DNA of 32,416 nucleotides from Oscillospiraceae bacterium (GCA_015064965.1 SVRG01000010.1:1-32416), one strand, 5' to 3'. Shown: positions 6,416 to 14,769, counted from the stretch's first letter. Program-made: numbers and translations. Notes: a model not told the origin generated them from the sequence alone.

Positions 6416-9400
6416 GAATTTTTTGATAAAAATGTATAAAGTTTTACTACCACGGTTGCTGCTTCTGCGCGTGTAATGCCGCCTTCGGGGCGGATGCTGC
6501 CGTCATCATAGCCGGAGATAAGCGCAGCAGAAAGCGCTTTTTCAAGGTTATCTGCCGCCCAAGGAGCAATTTTGTCACTGTCGGTAAACTCAAGCGGTGT
6601 GCCGGAGATATCGCCAAGCAATCCGCCGAGCACATAGAGAGCCTCCTGGCGCGTAATGCCGTCACGCGGAGCAAATATTACTGTATCTTCGGGGGTGCTG
6701 CGTCCTCGCATAAGCCCCGCTCCAACTGCTGCGCGCACATATGGAATTGCCCACTGCGCAATTTCATCGGCATCTTCAAAAACAATTGCTGTGTCCGTGT
6801 AGTCATCGGGATTGATTTTGAGATAGTTTACTAAAACTTTTGCAAATTGTTCGCGGCTAAGTCCGTTGTCCGGGTTGAATACAAGCTCTCCTGCAAGGTT
6901 TTCGCTGCCGTTTACTATTCCCATGTACGAGAGCGAGTTTACATAAAAGCTTGACCAATGCGCCGCGGTGTCTGTATAGAGATTTGTATCAAGCTCTTTG
7001 GATAGTATGGGGGAGTGTAAAGCCAGTTTTTGCACTTCGTCAAGTGCGGTGTAGCCGATAAGCGTTTTAAATGAGATGATCTCTTCGCTTTCGGGTAGCA
7101 CCGTAGTTAAAAGTGCCTTGCCGTTGTATGCGGAAAAGTCATAGTACTTGTCAAAGTAAATGACACTATCTTCACTTCCCACTTTTATTACAGTATAGGG
7201 GGTAGCACACGGCGGTATTCCGTCAACCCACATCCAGATACGTCTGCCCGAAAGTCCCTTTGAAATTGGCGCACCCTCGTCTGCGTTGATTTTTACATCA
7301 AACGGTTCGGCTTCAATAACCGTTGTTTCTTCTGGGAAAGTAGTTTCGGCTACATAAGTTTCCGAAGGAGCGGATGCTTCTTCAAAGAATGATGTTTCTT
7401 CCGGAACTGCGGTTTCAGAAGTTTCCGCTATTGTTTCTTCCGCAGTTGTTTCTTCCGCAGTTGTTTCTTCCGCCGTTAAAGTTTCAGTTGTTTCCTCTGA
7501 CATGGGTTCTTCCACGGTTGTTTCTTCCACAGTTATATCCACGGTTGTTTCTTCGGCAGTGGTCTCAATAACCGGGCTTTCTACATAAAAAACTCCGTCT
7601 TCAAAAGTCAGAGTGTATCCTTCGTTTTCTACATCAAGCGATTGCGAGAGCATTTCGCCGAGGTTAATTAAAGGATCGTTGTCAAAAAATACAGGGATCT
7701 GAAGGTATTTGTCCGTAAGTGAAATAGTCAGTATTCCTGCGGCGCTTTCAGGTAACTCTTGGGGAATGTTTTCCACTTCTTCGGCTTTTTCTTCGGTTGT
7801 TTCTTCAAAAAGCGATACTTTGACGTTGTTTTTATTTACGTTTAAGAGTATATCGCTATTGTCTGTTTGTACGCTTAAAAGGTCACCAAAGAAAACTTCT
7901 TTTTCGCCGAAAGTTGCGCGTATGTCAAGAATGCCGGTTTTGTCAGTATCGGACAAGATTATATTTTGGTCTGCTTTTAGTGTGTCGATTGTGTCCGTTA
8001 CTGTCAAAAAGAGTTCTGCTTCTATGATTTCTCCATCAATATCGGCTCTTGCGCGGATGATTCCGTATCCGTTTGTGTTCGCGGCAATGAAATACGGTAT
8101 TCCGTCAGAAATTTCAATGCTTCCGAAAAGCTCGTCAACTTCAAAGGAAACATTTTCTTCGGTGATATCAAATTCCACTTCTTCTGAAAGCGCATTGTAA
8201 ACTGTTAATTTAAGCGGTAAACGCGACTCACAAAGCAATGTGTCATAATTTGCAGAAAGTTTTATGGTATGGAGCGCATTTGCAGTGTCGCGGTTTTCAT
8301 AAAGTACAAGCGCGTTTGGAACCTTGCGCTCTGTACCGTCCGATGGCGAGTTTACGATTGTTGACGTTTCGGCACTGTAGTGCACCATCACGCTTGAACC
8401 GCCGCCGTCAAGGTTGATAGCGTCTGTGCAACCGAGATCCCTCATGGCTTCTGCAAGTGCGGCAAGCTTTGCACCGCTTGCCACACCGTTCTTTCTTCCG
8501 TCAAGTACAAGCAGTACAATGTTTCCGCTCTCGGTTATGCCAAGCGCTGTGCGCGGATGGCGCGAGGTTACTACCGAGTCGGTTTCGTCAAGTGGCATAA
8601 CTTCGCCGTCAAGCAAGATTATGTCACCGCCGCCTATTGCGCTTTCTGCGTCTTCAAATTCTTTTGATGAAACGGCTTCGATATAAACGCGGTCGCCCTT
8701 GTCAAGCGCGGTGTAAGCCGCGCTGTTTTCGTACAGATCCGGCACAACAAGTACGGCACAGTCTTCGGGAATTTCGCCGTTTACAACGCCTTTCCGCACC
8801 TCTTTTACCTTTCCGCGCACTTTTGTGCCGAGAGATATTTCTTTGGTAAGTTCAATTATGTATTCGGTTGCGGCAACTTTTTCGGATAGACGGGTTGTTG
8901 CGCCAAAGTCGCGTGTGAGCAAGTAAGTGCCGTAAACCGTTGGATATTTGTTTATATAGCTTACGATGTATTCATCGTCGCTGTGAGTTAGGGTTATGCT
9001 GTCGCCCACATGACCGATGAACACTTTGCCGTCTTGATTTATGCCAATGGCGGCGCGGTTGTCCGATGAAGAAACAAAGCGTCCGTCCTCAACAAAAACG
9101 CCCATCGGAACACCTGTTGCTGTGCTGAAAAAGTCGGCATTGATTGCGGCGACAAGTCGGTTTTCGTCCTCGGCATCGCTTTGCAGCATGCTGACTTTGC
9201 CCCTTGTGCCAAAAGCGTCACCAAGCGACTTGCCCGCAAGGATTGCACCGCGTGAAATATCAGCCATTATCACATGGGCATTTTGTTTTACGCTGCCTGC
9301 TTCGCATTTGTAGTTGTAGTATTTTGCCGATGTGCCAAGCGTCTTTACGCTTGCCGAAAAAACATCGCCAAGTCCGGCGATTTTGTATGTATATTCCGGC

Positions 9401-9564
9401 TCTGCTACCTCTTCCGGCTCAAGAATCTCTGTTGGCTCTGTATCCTCTGCAGTTTCAACTATAGCTGTGGTATCTTCGACTCCGGTTGCATATATCGGTA
9501 TGGCGGACAAAAAGGTTGCCGCCGCCATTAAAAGCGCAAGCGCTTTTTTGTAGAATTTTAACAT
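6397..9564 (-). CDS. secreted phosphodiester-glycosidase-like (NAGPA) protein with three SLH domains
   Basis: A 1055-residue exported cell-surface protein. A signal peptide occupies about residues 1-27 (hydrophobic core ending SAIPIYATG). A NAGPA/phosphodiester glycosidase domain spans about 95-425, with the hallmark NLDGGGSS at about 384-391 and upstream AAINADFF and HPRTALGI segments. A beta-rich region of about 430-650 follows. A Thr/Glu-rich linker of EETT repeats covers about 668-745, then an unassigned domain, then three SLH domains at about 865-1045. The SLH domains should anchor it to secondary cell-wall polymer. The catalytic domain suggests cleavage of a glycan-phosphodiester, perhaps in wall polymer metabolism, but the substrate is unknown. 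The minus-strand ribosome site GAGGT lies upstream of ATG 9564. Confidence 0.85.
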   Translation of the reverse strand: MLKFYKKALALLMAAATFLSAIPIYATGVEDTTAIVETAEDTEPTEILEPEEVAEPEYTYKIAGLGDVFSASVKTLGTSAKYYNYKCEAGSVKQNAHVIMADISRGAILAGKSLGDAFGTRGKVSMLQSDAEDENRLVAAINADFFSTATGVPMGVFVEDGRFVSSSDNRAAIGINQDGKVFIGHVGDSITLTHSDDEYIVSYINKYPTVYGTYLLTRDFGATTRLSEKVAATEYIIELTKEISLGTKVRGKVKEVRKGVVNGEIPEDCAVLVVPDLYENSAAYTALDKGDRVYIEAVSSKEFEDAESAIGGGDIILLDGEVMPLDETDSVVTSRHPRTALGITESGNIVLLVLDGRKNGVASGAKLAALAEAMRDLGCTDAINLDGGGSSVMVHYSAETSTIVNSPSDGTERKVPNALVLYENRDTANALHTIKLSANYDTLLCESRLPLKLTVYNALSEEVEFDITEENVSFEVDELFGSIEISDGIPYFIAANTNGYGIIRARADIDGEIIEAELFLTVTDTIDTLKADQNIILSDTDKTGILDIRATFGEKEVFFGDLLSVQTDNSDILLNVNKNNVKVSLFEETTEEKAEEVENIPQELPESAAGILTISLTDKYLQIPVFFDNDPLINLGEMLSQSLDVENEGYTLTFEDGVFYVESPVIETTAEETTVDITVEETTVEEPMSEETTETLTAEETTAEETTAEETIAETSETAVPEETSFFEEASAPSETYVAETTFPEETTVIEAEPFDVKINADEGAPISKGLSGRRIWMWVDGIPPCATPYTVIKVGSEDSVIYFDKYYDFSAYNGKALLTTVLPESEEIISFKTLIGYTALDEVQKLALHSPILSKELDTNLYTDTAAHWSSFYVNSLSYMGIVNGSENLAGELVFNPDNGLSREQFAKVLVNYLKINPDDYTDTAIVFEDADEIAQWAIPYVRAAVGAGLMRGRSTPEDTVIFAPRDGITRQEALYVLGGLLGDISGTPLEFTDSDKIAPWAADNLEKALSAALISGYDDGSIRPEGGITRAEAATVVVKLYTFLSKNSCIPPV
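7425..7560 (-). repeat. degenerate short tandem repeat encoding the Thr/Glu linker
   Basis: Near-repeats of about 15 bases encode TAEET and TVEET units, which makes a flexible acidic linker between the enzyme part and the SLH anchors. Such tracts can change length by slippage. Confidence 0.7.
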
Positions 9565-9592
9565 TTATGTACCTCACAATTCAGTTGCTTTA

Positions 9593-9621
9593 ATTGTACC
9601 ATATTCATGCTGTGCAGTCAA
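9593..9621 (-). promoter_or_regulatory. sigma-A type promoter for the SLH protein gene
   Basis: On the minus strand TTGACT, 17 bases, TACAAT, ending about 29 bases before the ATG at 9564. Confidence 0.75.
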
Positions 9622-9661
9622 AAGAAATATAAGGAAATTTGCGTGAATCTTTTGTGAGGAA

Positions 9662-9684
9662 AAAGCCTGTCACAGACAGGCTTT
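9662..9684 (-). terminator. terminator after the DUF6062 gene
   Basis: A 10-base stem (AAAGCCTGTC / GACAGGCTTT) with a 3-base loop is followed on the minus strand by T residues. It lies 5 bases past the DUF6062 stop and upstream of the SLH gene promoter, so it separates the two units. Confidence 0.85.
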
Positions 9685-9688
9685 GGAG

Positions 9689-10396
9689 TTATTTTTTGTT
9701 CATCGTGTGCAGGTCACCGCGAAGGAACTTTATTGCGCGCTCAACGGCATCCTTTGAGTTTTTCCAAGGTTCATCGTCATAGCGGTAGTCAAACTTTTTG
9801 CAAAACCACGATACATCCTCATTAAGTTCGCTATAGTAGTTTTCCTCAATACTCTTTGCAACTTTTTCAAATTCTGCAAAAACTTTCTTTGGCATCTTGG
9901 CTTTTGCATATTCCATCATGCGAGTATAGTGCGGCAGGCAGAAATACGGCTGTGATGCAAACTTTTTGCGAAATTCCATATCTTCGGTGTAGAGCAGTGC
10001 AACTGTATCAATCATATGCGCAAAATGGAACTCGATTTTGTCACATACGTAGCAGCTCTTTGTCATTTCGGACAGCTTTTTTTCACCGTTTGCCACAAGT
10101 GATGACAGTCCCTTGGGGAACGCCGCCTTGTGGTTTTCGCCAAGGTGGCTTTCTAAAATCAACGCAAGGCCCAGACGGTTTTTATAGCCGAACATAATGT
10201 CAAAATGCTCTTTGCAAAAGCCCTTTTTGTTGGTTTCAATGCGGATGTCGGGTTCCATCATTGCGGCACCTAAAACTGCGTCGATTTCGTTGAATTCCAG
10301 CTTGTTATAAAGTGAGCAGAAAGCGCAGCCGCACGCTTTGTCTGCGGCAGATGCTTCAAACGCTTCGTTGACGGGTATAGTATATATTTTTTCCAT
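9689..10396 (-). CDS. DUF6062-family protein
   Basis: A 235-residue cytosolic protein with no signal peptide, recognised as DUF6062, a family of unknown function that I associate with Clostridia. Its visible hallmark is a set of cysteine/histidine pairs in a helical protein: CGCAFC near the N-terminus, GFCKEHF, CYVC in the middle and FCLPHY. The spacing suggests one or two metal sites or redox-active pairs. The C-terminus is rich in aromatic and charged residues (FCKKFDYRYDDEPW). Its ATG faces away from the DNA glycosylase gene across a 79-base gap, and it has its own terminator. No enzyme function can be assigned from the sequence. Confidence 0.8.
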   Translation of the reverse strand: MEKIYTIPVNEAFEASAADKACGCAFCSLYNKLEFNEIDAVLGAAMMEPDIRIETNKKGFCKEHFDIMFGYKNRLGLALILESHLGENHKAAFPKGLSSLVANGEKKLSEMTKSCYVCDKIEFHFAHMIDTVALLYTEDMEFRKKFASQPYFCLPHYTRMMEYAKAKMPKKVFAEFEKVAKSIEENYYSELNEDVSWFCKKFDYRYDDEPWKNSKDAVERAIKFLRGDLHTMNKK

Positions 10397-10475
10397 TTAC
10401 AGTATTCTCCCATTGATTTAAGCACTCTTTTATGATACCATTATAATATATTTTTTCATCAAAGGGAAGAAGAAT

Positions 10476-11324
10476 ATGCAAATTAATGAAAACGGCGCGC
10501 TTTCGTTTTTTATTTATGCGCCCGATTATGACATAGAACGGACGTTCACCTGCGGTCAGTGCTTCCGCTTTACCAAAAACGAAACCTCTCCGTACAAATG
10601 TGAGTATCGCGGTGTTGCGCGCGGCAGATATATGCGCTTTGCGAGTGATGAGAAGGGAAATGTACATATCATCGGTGCTCCGCGTGAAGAAGTTGAAAGC
10701 GTATGGCTCCATTATCTTTCGCTTGACCGCGACTATGAGGAAATAAAAAAACAGATTTTGTCGGATTTTGACAATCATTCGTTTATGCGTGCCGCGATTG
10801 AGCGCACGGGCGGGCTTCGCATACTCGCGCAGGAACGGTTTGAAACGCTTTGCTCTTTTATCATTTCGCAAAACAACAATATACCGCGCATTTCAAAACT
10901 TATCGAAACACTTTCTGAGCGATACGGAGAGCAAATTGAAACCGAGGACGGTATAAAATACGCTTTTCCAAGCGCCGAGCGGCTTGCAGAGGTGAGCGTT
11001 GAAGAGCTTGCTTCACTTAAACTCGGATATCGCGCAAAGTATATTGCAGATGCGGCAAAGCGCGTTGCAAGCGGCGTGCTTGACCTTGAGAATGTAACTG
11101 CCGCAAATGCTTCGGAGGAACTACTTAAGGTCTTGGGAGTTGGTGAAAAGGTTGCAAATTGCATCAGACTTTTTGCGATAGAGGATTATTCGTCATTTCC
11201 TGTGGATGTCTGGGTTAAACGCATAATAGCAAACCGTTTTGACGGCAAACTTGACACCGAAAAAACCGGTATTTACGGCGGAATAGCACAGCAGTACCTC
11301 TTTTGCTACGAAAGAGAACTGTAA
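10476..11324 (+). CDS. Ogg-type 8-oxoguanine DNA glycosylase/AP lyase
   Basis: A base-excision repair enzyme of the HhH-GPD superfamily. The N-terminal region (about 1-110, with FTCGQCFRF near residue 26) matches the OGG N domain. The helix-hairpin-helix domain follows with LGVGEKVAN, placing the catalytic lysine at K225, and FPVDVW with the conserved aspartate D244. Both key residues of a bifunctional glycosylase/lyase are therefore present. The length of 282 residues is typical for bacterial Ogg homologues annotated as DNA-3-methyladenine glycosylase 2 or DNA glycosylase. The ribosome site AAGGGAAGAAG precedes ATG 10476. It is divergent from the DUF6062 gene and has its own terminator. Confidence 0.88.
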   Translation: MQINENGALSFFIYAPDYDIERTFTCGQCFRFTKNETSPYKCEYRGVARGRYMRFASDEKGNVHIIGAPREEVESVWLHYLSLDRDYEEIKKQILSDFDNHSFMRAAIERTGGLRILAQERFETLCSFIISQNNNIPRISKLIETLSERYGEQIETEDGIKYAFPSAERLAEVSVEELASLKLGYRAKYIADAAKRVASGVLDLENVTAANASEELLKVLGVGEKVANCIRLFAIEDYSSFPVDVWVKRIIANRFDGKLDTEKTGIYGGIAQQYLFCYEREL

Positions 11325-11325
11325 C

Positions 11326-11355
11326 AAAAAAATGCAAGATTTCTTGCATTTTTTT
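11326..11355 (+). terminator. terminator after the DNA glycosylase gene
   Basis: A 13-base stem (left arm 11326-11338, loop ATTT, right arm 11343-11355) starts one base after the stop and ends in a T8 run. Confidence 0.92.
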
Positions 11356-11371
11356 TGCTTTTGTACAACCT

Positions 11372-11435
11372 ATTTACCAAAATAAAACAGCACTTTTTGT
11401 TGACCTTGCCAAAAAGATTGTATGATTTACCAAAA
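11372..11435 (+). repeat. 11-base direct repeats upstream of the ABC exporter
   Basis: ATTTACCAAAA occurs at 11372-11382 and again at 11425-11435, 53 bases apart (about five helical turns). A perfect palindrome, ATGATATCAT, lies at 11469-11478. These are possible regulator sites for the exporter operon; no regulator gene is adjacent. Confidence 0.4.
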
Positions 11436-11515
11436 AGGCTGAAAAAAGGTTTAATTTTTGCGTTTTACATGATATCATCAAGGTGAAGAAACTCCAGAAA
11501 GTGGGGGAAGCTGAT

Positions 11516-13093
11516 ATGAATATTAACGGAATTCTTATCAACAAGAATATATCATGCGAGCTTATGGATAAGCTTGTTTCTGCATGCGCCGAAGTTTGCG
11601 GGAGTGACGAAAAAGTGCTCTTTGCAATCGTCGGCGATTTGACTTTAGAGGCAAAATATGATGTGAGTTATCTTGCCATTACCGAAAAGCGCAGTATATC
11701 TCTTGACAGTGAGATGAAAGTGCTTCATGTGATTGAGCATGAGGATGTGGAAAGCGCTGATGTAAAGCGTATGTATGGAAATGCACGGCTCACTCTCACT
11801 AAAAAAGACGGCGAAAGATGCGTAATTTTCCGCTTTACTTATTCAGTTGCCACGCTCTGTGAAATGGCAGCGTCATATATCAAAAAAATGGCTAAAGACG
11901 AGGACAGGGAGTACGCCTATGATGCGGTTGCGGCAGGGTACGAAAAGGCAATGCTTTTCTGCCCGAAATGCGGCAGACGGTTGCTGCATGCAGGTGCAGA
12001 GTGCATAGCCTGCCAATCCAAGCGCCGCATATGGGGCAAACTTATCCGGTTTGCAAAACCGGAACTTCCAAATCTGATTCTTTGTATGGCACTTTCCCTT
12101 GTCACAACGGGAATTTCAATGCTACTTCCCACCATGACCGCAAATCTGGTTGACAATGTTATACCAAGCGGCGATATGAGGATGCTGCTTGAGGTTGTCG
12201 GAGTATTGCTTGGGGCATACCTCATACAGCTTATAGTGGGTGTAATACGTTCATATCGCTTGCGATACAGTGCCGCAAACATCGTTACGGATCTGAGAAA
12301 TCATCTGTTTGAAAAAACGCAAAAACTAAGTATGCGTTTTTATGATAAAACTACGACAGGTTCTGTTATCAACCGAGTAAACGGCGACTCACTCACTATC
12401 GAGCAGTTCATGATAAGACTGTCGCAAGAGGTTGTTGTACAGATATTCACCCTTATCGGTATAGCTGTTATTATGATGGCTAACAACTGGAAGCTTGCGC
12501 TTATTACATTGCTGCCCATACCGTTTATTGTGGTTGGAACAAGAATATTCGGTCAGAAGATTTTGCCATACCACCGCAAAGTGTGGCGCAGATGGGCGGC
12601 GGTTGTATCAAACCTTACAGATACGCTCCCCGGTGTTCGCGTGGTCAAGTCATTTTCTGCAGAGCTTCGCAGCAGCTACAAATTCAGTGATTATACAAAC
12701 GAGTGGCTCAAAATCGACCGCAAGAGTTCACGCATTTCCACCGCATTTCCAAACTTTGTTTCGTTTTTCGTTCATCTTGGACAGCTTCTTATCTGGGGTA
12801 TCGGCGGCGCATGGGTAATATTCTCCCAAAGCAGCGGAGCAACTACGGTTATCGGCGGTGTAACGCTTGGTACTTTGGTTGCGTTTATTTCATATGCGTC
12901 GATGTTCTATGGCCCTGTAAACTTTTTTGCAAACTTTAACGATTCTTATCAAAGCGCGCTTCATCGGCAGAGCGTGTGCTTGATATTCTTGATGCTGAAG
13001 AAGAGGCAGACCGCGGCAAGGGCAATTGCCCCGAACTTCGCGGCAAAATTGAATTTAGAAATATCAATTTCTCATACGACCGCACAAAGATGA
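11516..13093 (+). CDS. ABC exporter, N-terminal part (PH-like, zinc ribbon, membrane domain), frameshifted
   Basis: The first piece of a full ABC exporter half-transporter. Residues 1-120 look like a PH-like/GRAM-type domain (EKVLFAIVGDLTL and LAITEKRSISLD segments). A zinc ribbon follows, CPKC-x10-CIAC at about residues 157-174, then a six-helix type I exporter membrane domain at about 185-480 with the conserved RFYDKTTTGSVINRV segment. After residue 482 (CTT 12959-12961) the frame turns to unrelated sequence and stops at 13093. The expected continuation, SSAERVLDILDAEEE, is found in the other forward frame from 12961. One missing T in GCGCTT(T)CATCG would explain it. ATG 11516 is chosen with GGGGGAAG before it; an in-frame GTG exists at 11483. 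The substrate is unknown. Confidence 0.8.
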   Translation: MNINGILINKNISCELMDKLVSACAEVCGSDEKVLFAIVGDLTLEAKYDVSYLAITEKRSISLDSEMKVLHVIEHEDVESADVKRMYGNARLTLTKKDGERCVIFRFTYSVATLCEMAASYIKKMAKDEDREYAYDAVAAGYEKAMLFCPKCGRRLLHAGAECIACQSKRRIWGKLIRFAKPELPNLILCMALSLVTTGISMLLPTMTANLVDNVIPSGDMRMLLEVVGVLLGAYLIQLIVGVIRSYRLRYSAANIVTDLRNHLFEKTQKLSMRFYDKTTTGSVINRVNGDSLTIEQFMIRLSQEVVVQIFTLIGIAVIMMANNWKLALITLLPIPFIVVGTRIFGQKILPYHRKVWRRWAAVVSNLTDTLPGVRVVKSFSAELRSSYKFSDYTNEWLKIDRKSSRISTAFPNFVSFFVHLGQLLIWGIGGAWVIFSQSSGATTVIGGVTLGTLVAFISYASMFYGPVNFFANFNDSYQSALHRQSVCLIFLMLKKRQTAARAIAPNFAAKLNLEISISHTTAQR

Positions 13094-13806
13094 CACTTTC
13101 CGGCGTAAATCTTACGATTGAAGAGGGTGACATTGTCGGAATTGTCGGTACCACCGGTTCGGGTAAGTCCACTTTAATAAATCTTCTGATGCGTTTTTAT
13201 GACGATTATGAGGGCGAGATTCTGGTTGACGGAGTTAATATCCGCGACATTGACCTTGCTTATTTCCGCCGCCAGATCGGATATGTTCAGCAGGATTCGA
13301 TGATGTTCCGCGATACTGTTTATAACAATATTGCGTTCAGCAATCCCGAAGCAACAGCCGAGGATGTATTTGCTGCTACGGATATTGCAAATGCACACGA
13401 GTTTATTGCACGTCTTCCCGACGGATATGATACCATGCTTGGTGAGCGCGGTGTTGGACTTTCGGGCGGCGAGCGCCAGCGTGTTTCCATTGCGCGTACC
13501 GTGCTTATGAATCCTCGCATGCTTGTTTTTGATGAGGCCACAGCATCGGTTGACTCCGAAACAGAGAGCCTTATTCAGGGTGCAATTGAAGGGCTTATCA
13601 AGGGGCGCACGACTATTATGATTGCTCACCGACTTTCCACACTTCGCAAAGCAAATAAGATCGTGGTGCTTGACAAGGGCAAGATCCTCGAAATGGGCAC
13701 ACCTGAAGAGTTGATTGCCGCCAAGGGCAAGTATTATAAGCTTGTTCAGATACAGACAATGGCAGAGCAGGCAGAGGCTGACAAAAAGGAGGAGGGATTT
13801 GAGTAA
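12976..13806 (+). CDS. ABC exporter, ATP-binding domain (second part of the frameshifted gene)
   Basis: This is the nucleotide-binding domain belonging to the preceding membrane domain. It contains Walker A GTTGSGKST, the Q-loop YVQQD, the signature LSGGERQRVSIAR, Walker B MLVFDEATASVD and the H-loop MIAHRLSTL, so the ATPase itself is intact. The start at GTG 12976 is only the first start codon in this frame and has no convincing ribosome site. The true protein most likely begins at 11516 and reads through a one-base shift near 12960, giving about 763 residues. It ends in TAATG, sharing one base with the DUF1854 start. Whether this is a real pseudogene or a base-calling error cannot be told here. 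Confidence 0.85.
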   Translation: MLDILDAEEEADRGKGNCPELRGKIEFRNINFSYDRTKMTLSGVNLTIEEGDIVGIVGTTGSGKSTLINLLMRFYDDYEGEILVDGVNIRDIDLAYFRRQIGYVQQDSMMFRDTVYNNIAFSNPEATAEDVFAATDIANAHEFIARLPDGYDTMLGERGVGLSGGERQRVSIARTVLMNPRMLVFDEATASVDSETESLIQGAIEGLIKGRTTIMIAHRLSTLRKANKIVVLDKGKILEMGTPEELIAAKGKYYKLVQIQTMAEQAEADKKEEGFE

Positions 13807-14291
13807 TGGCAAGAAATTATATTGACGGCGGTGTTACTTTTAAGCGTCACGGCTTTGTGACCGTTGATATGATTGCCGCCGACGGCACCGTTACCGAGGA
13901 GCTTGAGCCCCGCCGACTTTTCCCTGTGAACGATATGGACAATTACATATCTCTGCTTGATGCAGATGGGAAAGAGCATGGCATTATCCGCTCGCTTTCG
14001 TCACTCGACGAAGATAGCCGCAAGTTGCTTTGTGATATACTTGAGGAATACTATATTGTTCCTAAAATAACCGAGGTAATTGAGGTTTATGAAAAGGGAA
14101 GCGTAAACCGCTGGACGGTTATGACTGACCACGGACTGTGTTCGTTCCAGATTCGCGCAAGGTACACCGATATTAAAATTTTACCAAACGGCAGAATTCT
14201 GATACGTGATACCAACGATAACCGCTATGAGATCCCCGATGTAACAAAACTTAATAAGCACAGTATGCATGAACTCAATTCACAGATATAA
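13806..14291 (+). CDS. DUF1854-family protein, partner of the ABC exporter
   Basis: A 161-residue soluble protein of the DUF1854 family. From memory, family members sit beside ABC exporters in other bacteria, and some beta-proteobacterial ones are labelled as associated with cyanophycin metabolism. Nothing in this window supports cyanophycin. Visible features are an N-terminal beta segment and the conserved stretch around LEPRRLFPVNDMDNYISLLD. RDTNDNRYEIPDV lies near the C-terminus. The ATG overlaps the exporter stop (TAATG), with AAGGAGGAGGG upstream as ribosome site, so translation is coupled. It is probably an accessory subunit or regulator of the transporter. A strong terminator ends the operon. 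Confidence 0.82.
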   Translation: MARNYIDGGVTFKRHGFVTVDMIAADGTVTEELEPRRLFPVNDMDNYISLLDADGKEHGIIRSLSSLDEDSRKLLCDILEEYYIVPKITEVIEVYEKGSVNRWTVMTDHGLCSFQIRARYTDIKILPNGRILIRDTNDNRYEIPDVTKLNKHSMHELNSQI

Positions 14292-14294
14292 GCA

Positions 14295-14327
14295 AAAAAC
14301 GGTATCGGCTTTGCCGATACCGTTTTT
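14295..14327. terminator. bidirectional terminator after the DUF1854 gene
   Basis: A 15-base perfect stem (14295-14309 and 14313-14327) with loop TTT has A and T runs on both sides. The core GGTATCGGC-NNN-GCCGATACC is shared with the hairpin at 17865-17897. Confidence 0.93.
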
Positions 14328-14329
14328 AT

Positions 14330-14656
14330 TTATTCTTCTGAAAGCTGCAGGTTTATAAGATTAATAATTAATTGCTTTTGGTCTTTTTTTAGCCGGGAAA
14401 ATTTTTCGGTAAATTCACCGGAAAGATAAGAACTTTGCTCACTCGATGCACCGGATACAAAATATGCAATGTCACAGTCTAAAATGCTACTTATTCGGCA
14501 TAGTAGGTCAAGGTTGATTTTTGTAACCCCACGCTCAACTTGGCTGATATATCCAACCGTAACATCAAGTTTTTCTGCAATCTCTTCCTGCGTTAGCTTG
14601 CAGGCTTTTCTTTTTGCTTTTATTCTAGTACCAATCACTTTGTAATCAACACTCAT
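14330..14656 (-). CDS. XRE-family helix-turn-helix regulator
   Basis: A 108-residue DNA-binding protein. The Cro/CI-type helix-turn-helix occupies about residues 9-63 (RIKAKRKACKLTQEEIAEKL then VGYISQVERG). The remaining C-terminal tail ends in a short helix. The start at 14656 (MSVDYKVIG) is chosen because AGAGGTG lies 6 bases upstream on the minus strand. A longer open frame to 14779 would run through the promoter region and gives an unlikely aromatic-rich N-terminus. It is divergent from the dockerin-bearing lysozyme gene, and the two promoter -35 boxes overlap, so it probably controls that gene and itself. Confidence 0.9.
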   Translation of the reverse strand: MSVDYKVIGTRIKAKRKACKLTQEEIAEKLDVTVGYISQVERGVTKINLDLLCRISSILDCDIAYFVSGASSEQSSYLSGEFTEKFSRLKKDQKQLIINLINLQLSEE

Positions 14657-14686
14657 AATAACACCTCTGTGTATATTTTCGCAGTA

Positions 14687-14730
14687 ATAACTACAAAAAT
14701 ACAGACATATATAAGTAAAATTATAGTTAT
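14687..14730. promoter_or_regulatory. possible operator for the XRE regulator
   Basis: An inverted repeat, ATAACTA (14687-14693) and TAGTTAT (14724-14730), surrounds the XRE gene's start-site region; the right arm overlaps its -10 box. Repressor binding here is only an inference. Confidence 0.35.
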
Positions 14731-14747
14731 AAGTATTGATTTGGCAA
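14720..14747 (-). promoter_or_regulatory. candidate promoter of the XRE regulator
   Basis: On the minus strand TTGCCA, 16 bases, TATAAT. Its -35 box shares five bases with the lysozyme promoter's -35 box on the other strand. Confidence 0.6.
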
Positions 14748-14769
14748 AAAACATATGCTAGTATATAAA
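14741..14769 (+). promoter_or_regulatory. candidate promoter of the lysozyme gene
   Basis: TTGGCA (14741-14746), 17 bases, TATAAA (14764-14769), followed by a GGGGAAAGG ribosome site before ATG 14800. Confidence 0.65.

Noticed and set aside
10397..10475. Divergent promoters between the DUF6062 and DNA glycosylase genes
   Set aside because: TATAAT-like strings occur, but I could not find a -35 box at proper spacing on either strand, so no promoter is claimed.
12940..12980. Programmed -1 ribosomal frameshift in the ABC exporter
   Set aside because: No X-XXY-YYZ slippery heptamer is present at the junction, and full-length unbroken exporters are the rule. A lost T or a base-calling error explains it better.
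13174..13812. 212-codon open frame on the minus strand opposite the ABC ATPase
   Set aside because: It is the antisense shadow of a strongly conserved ATPase domain, with no domain of its own.
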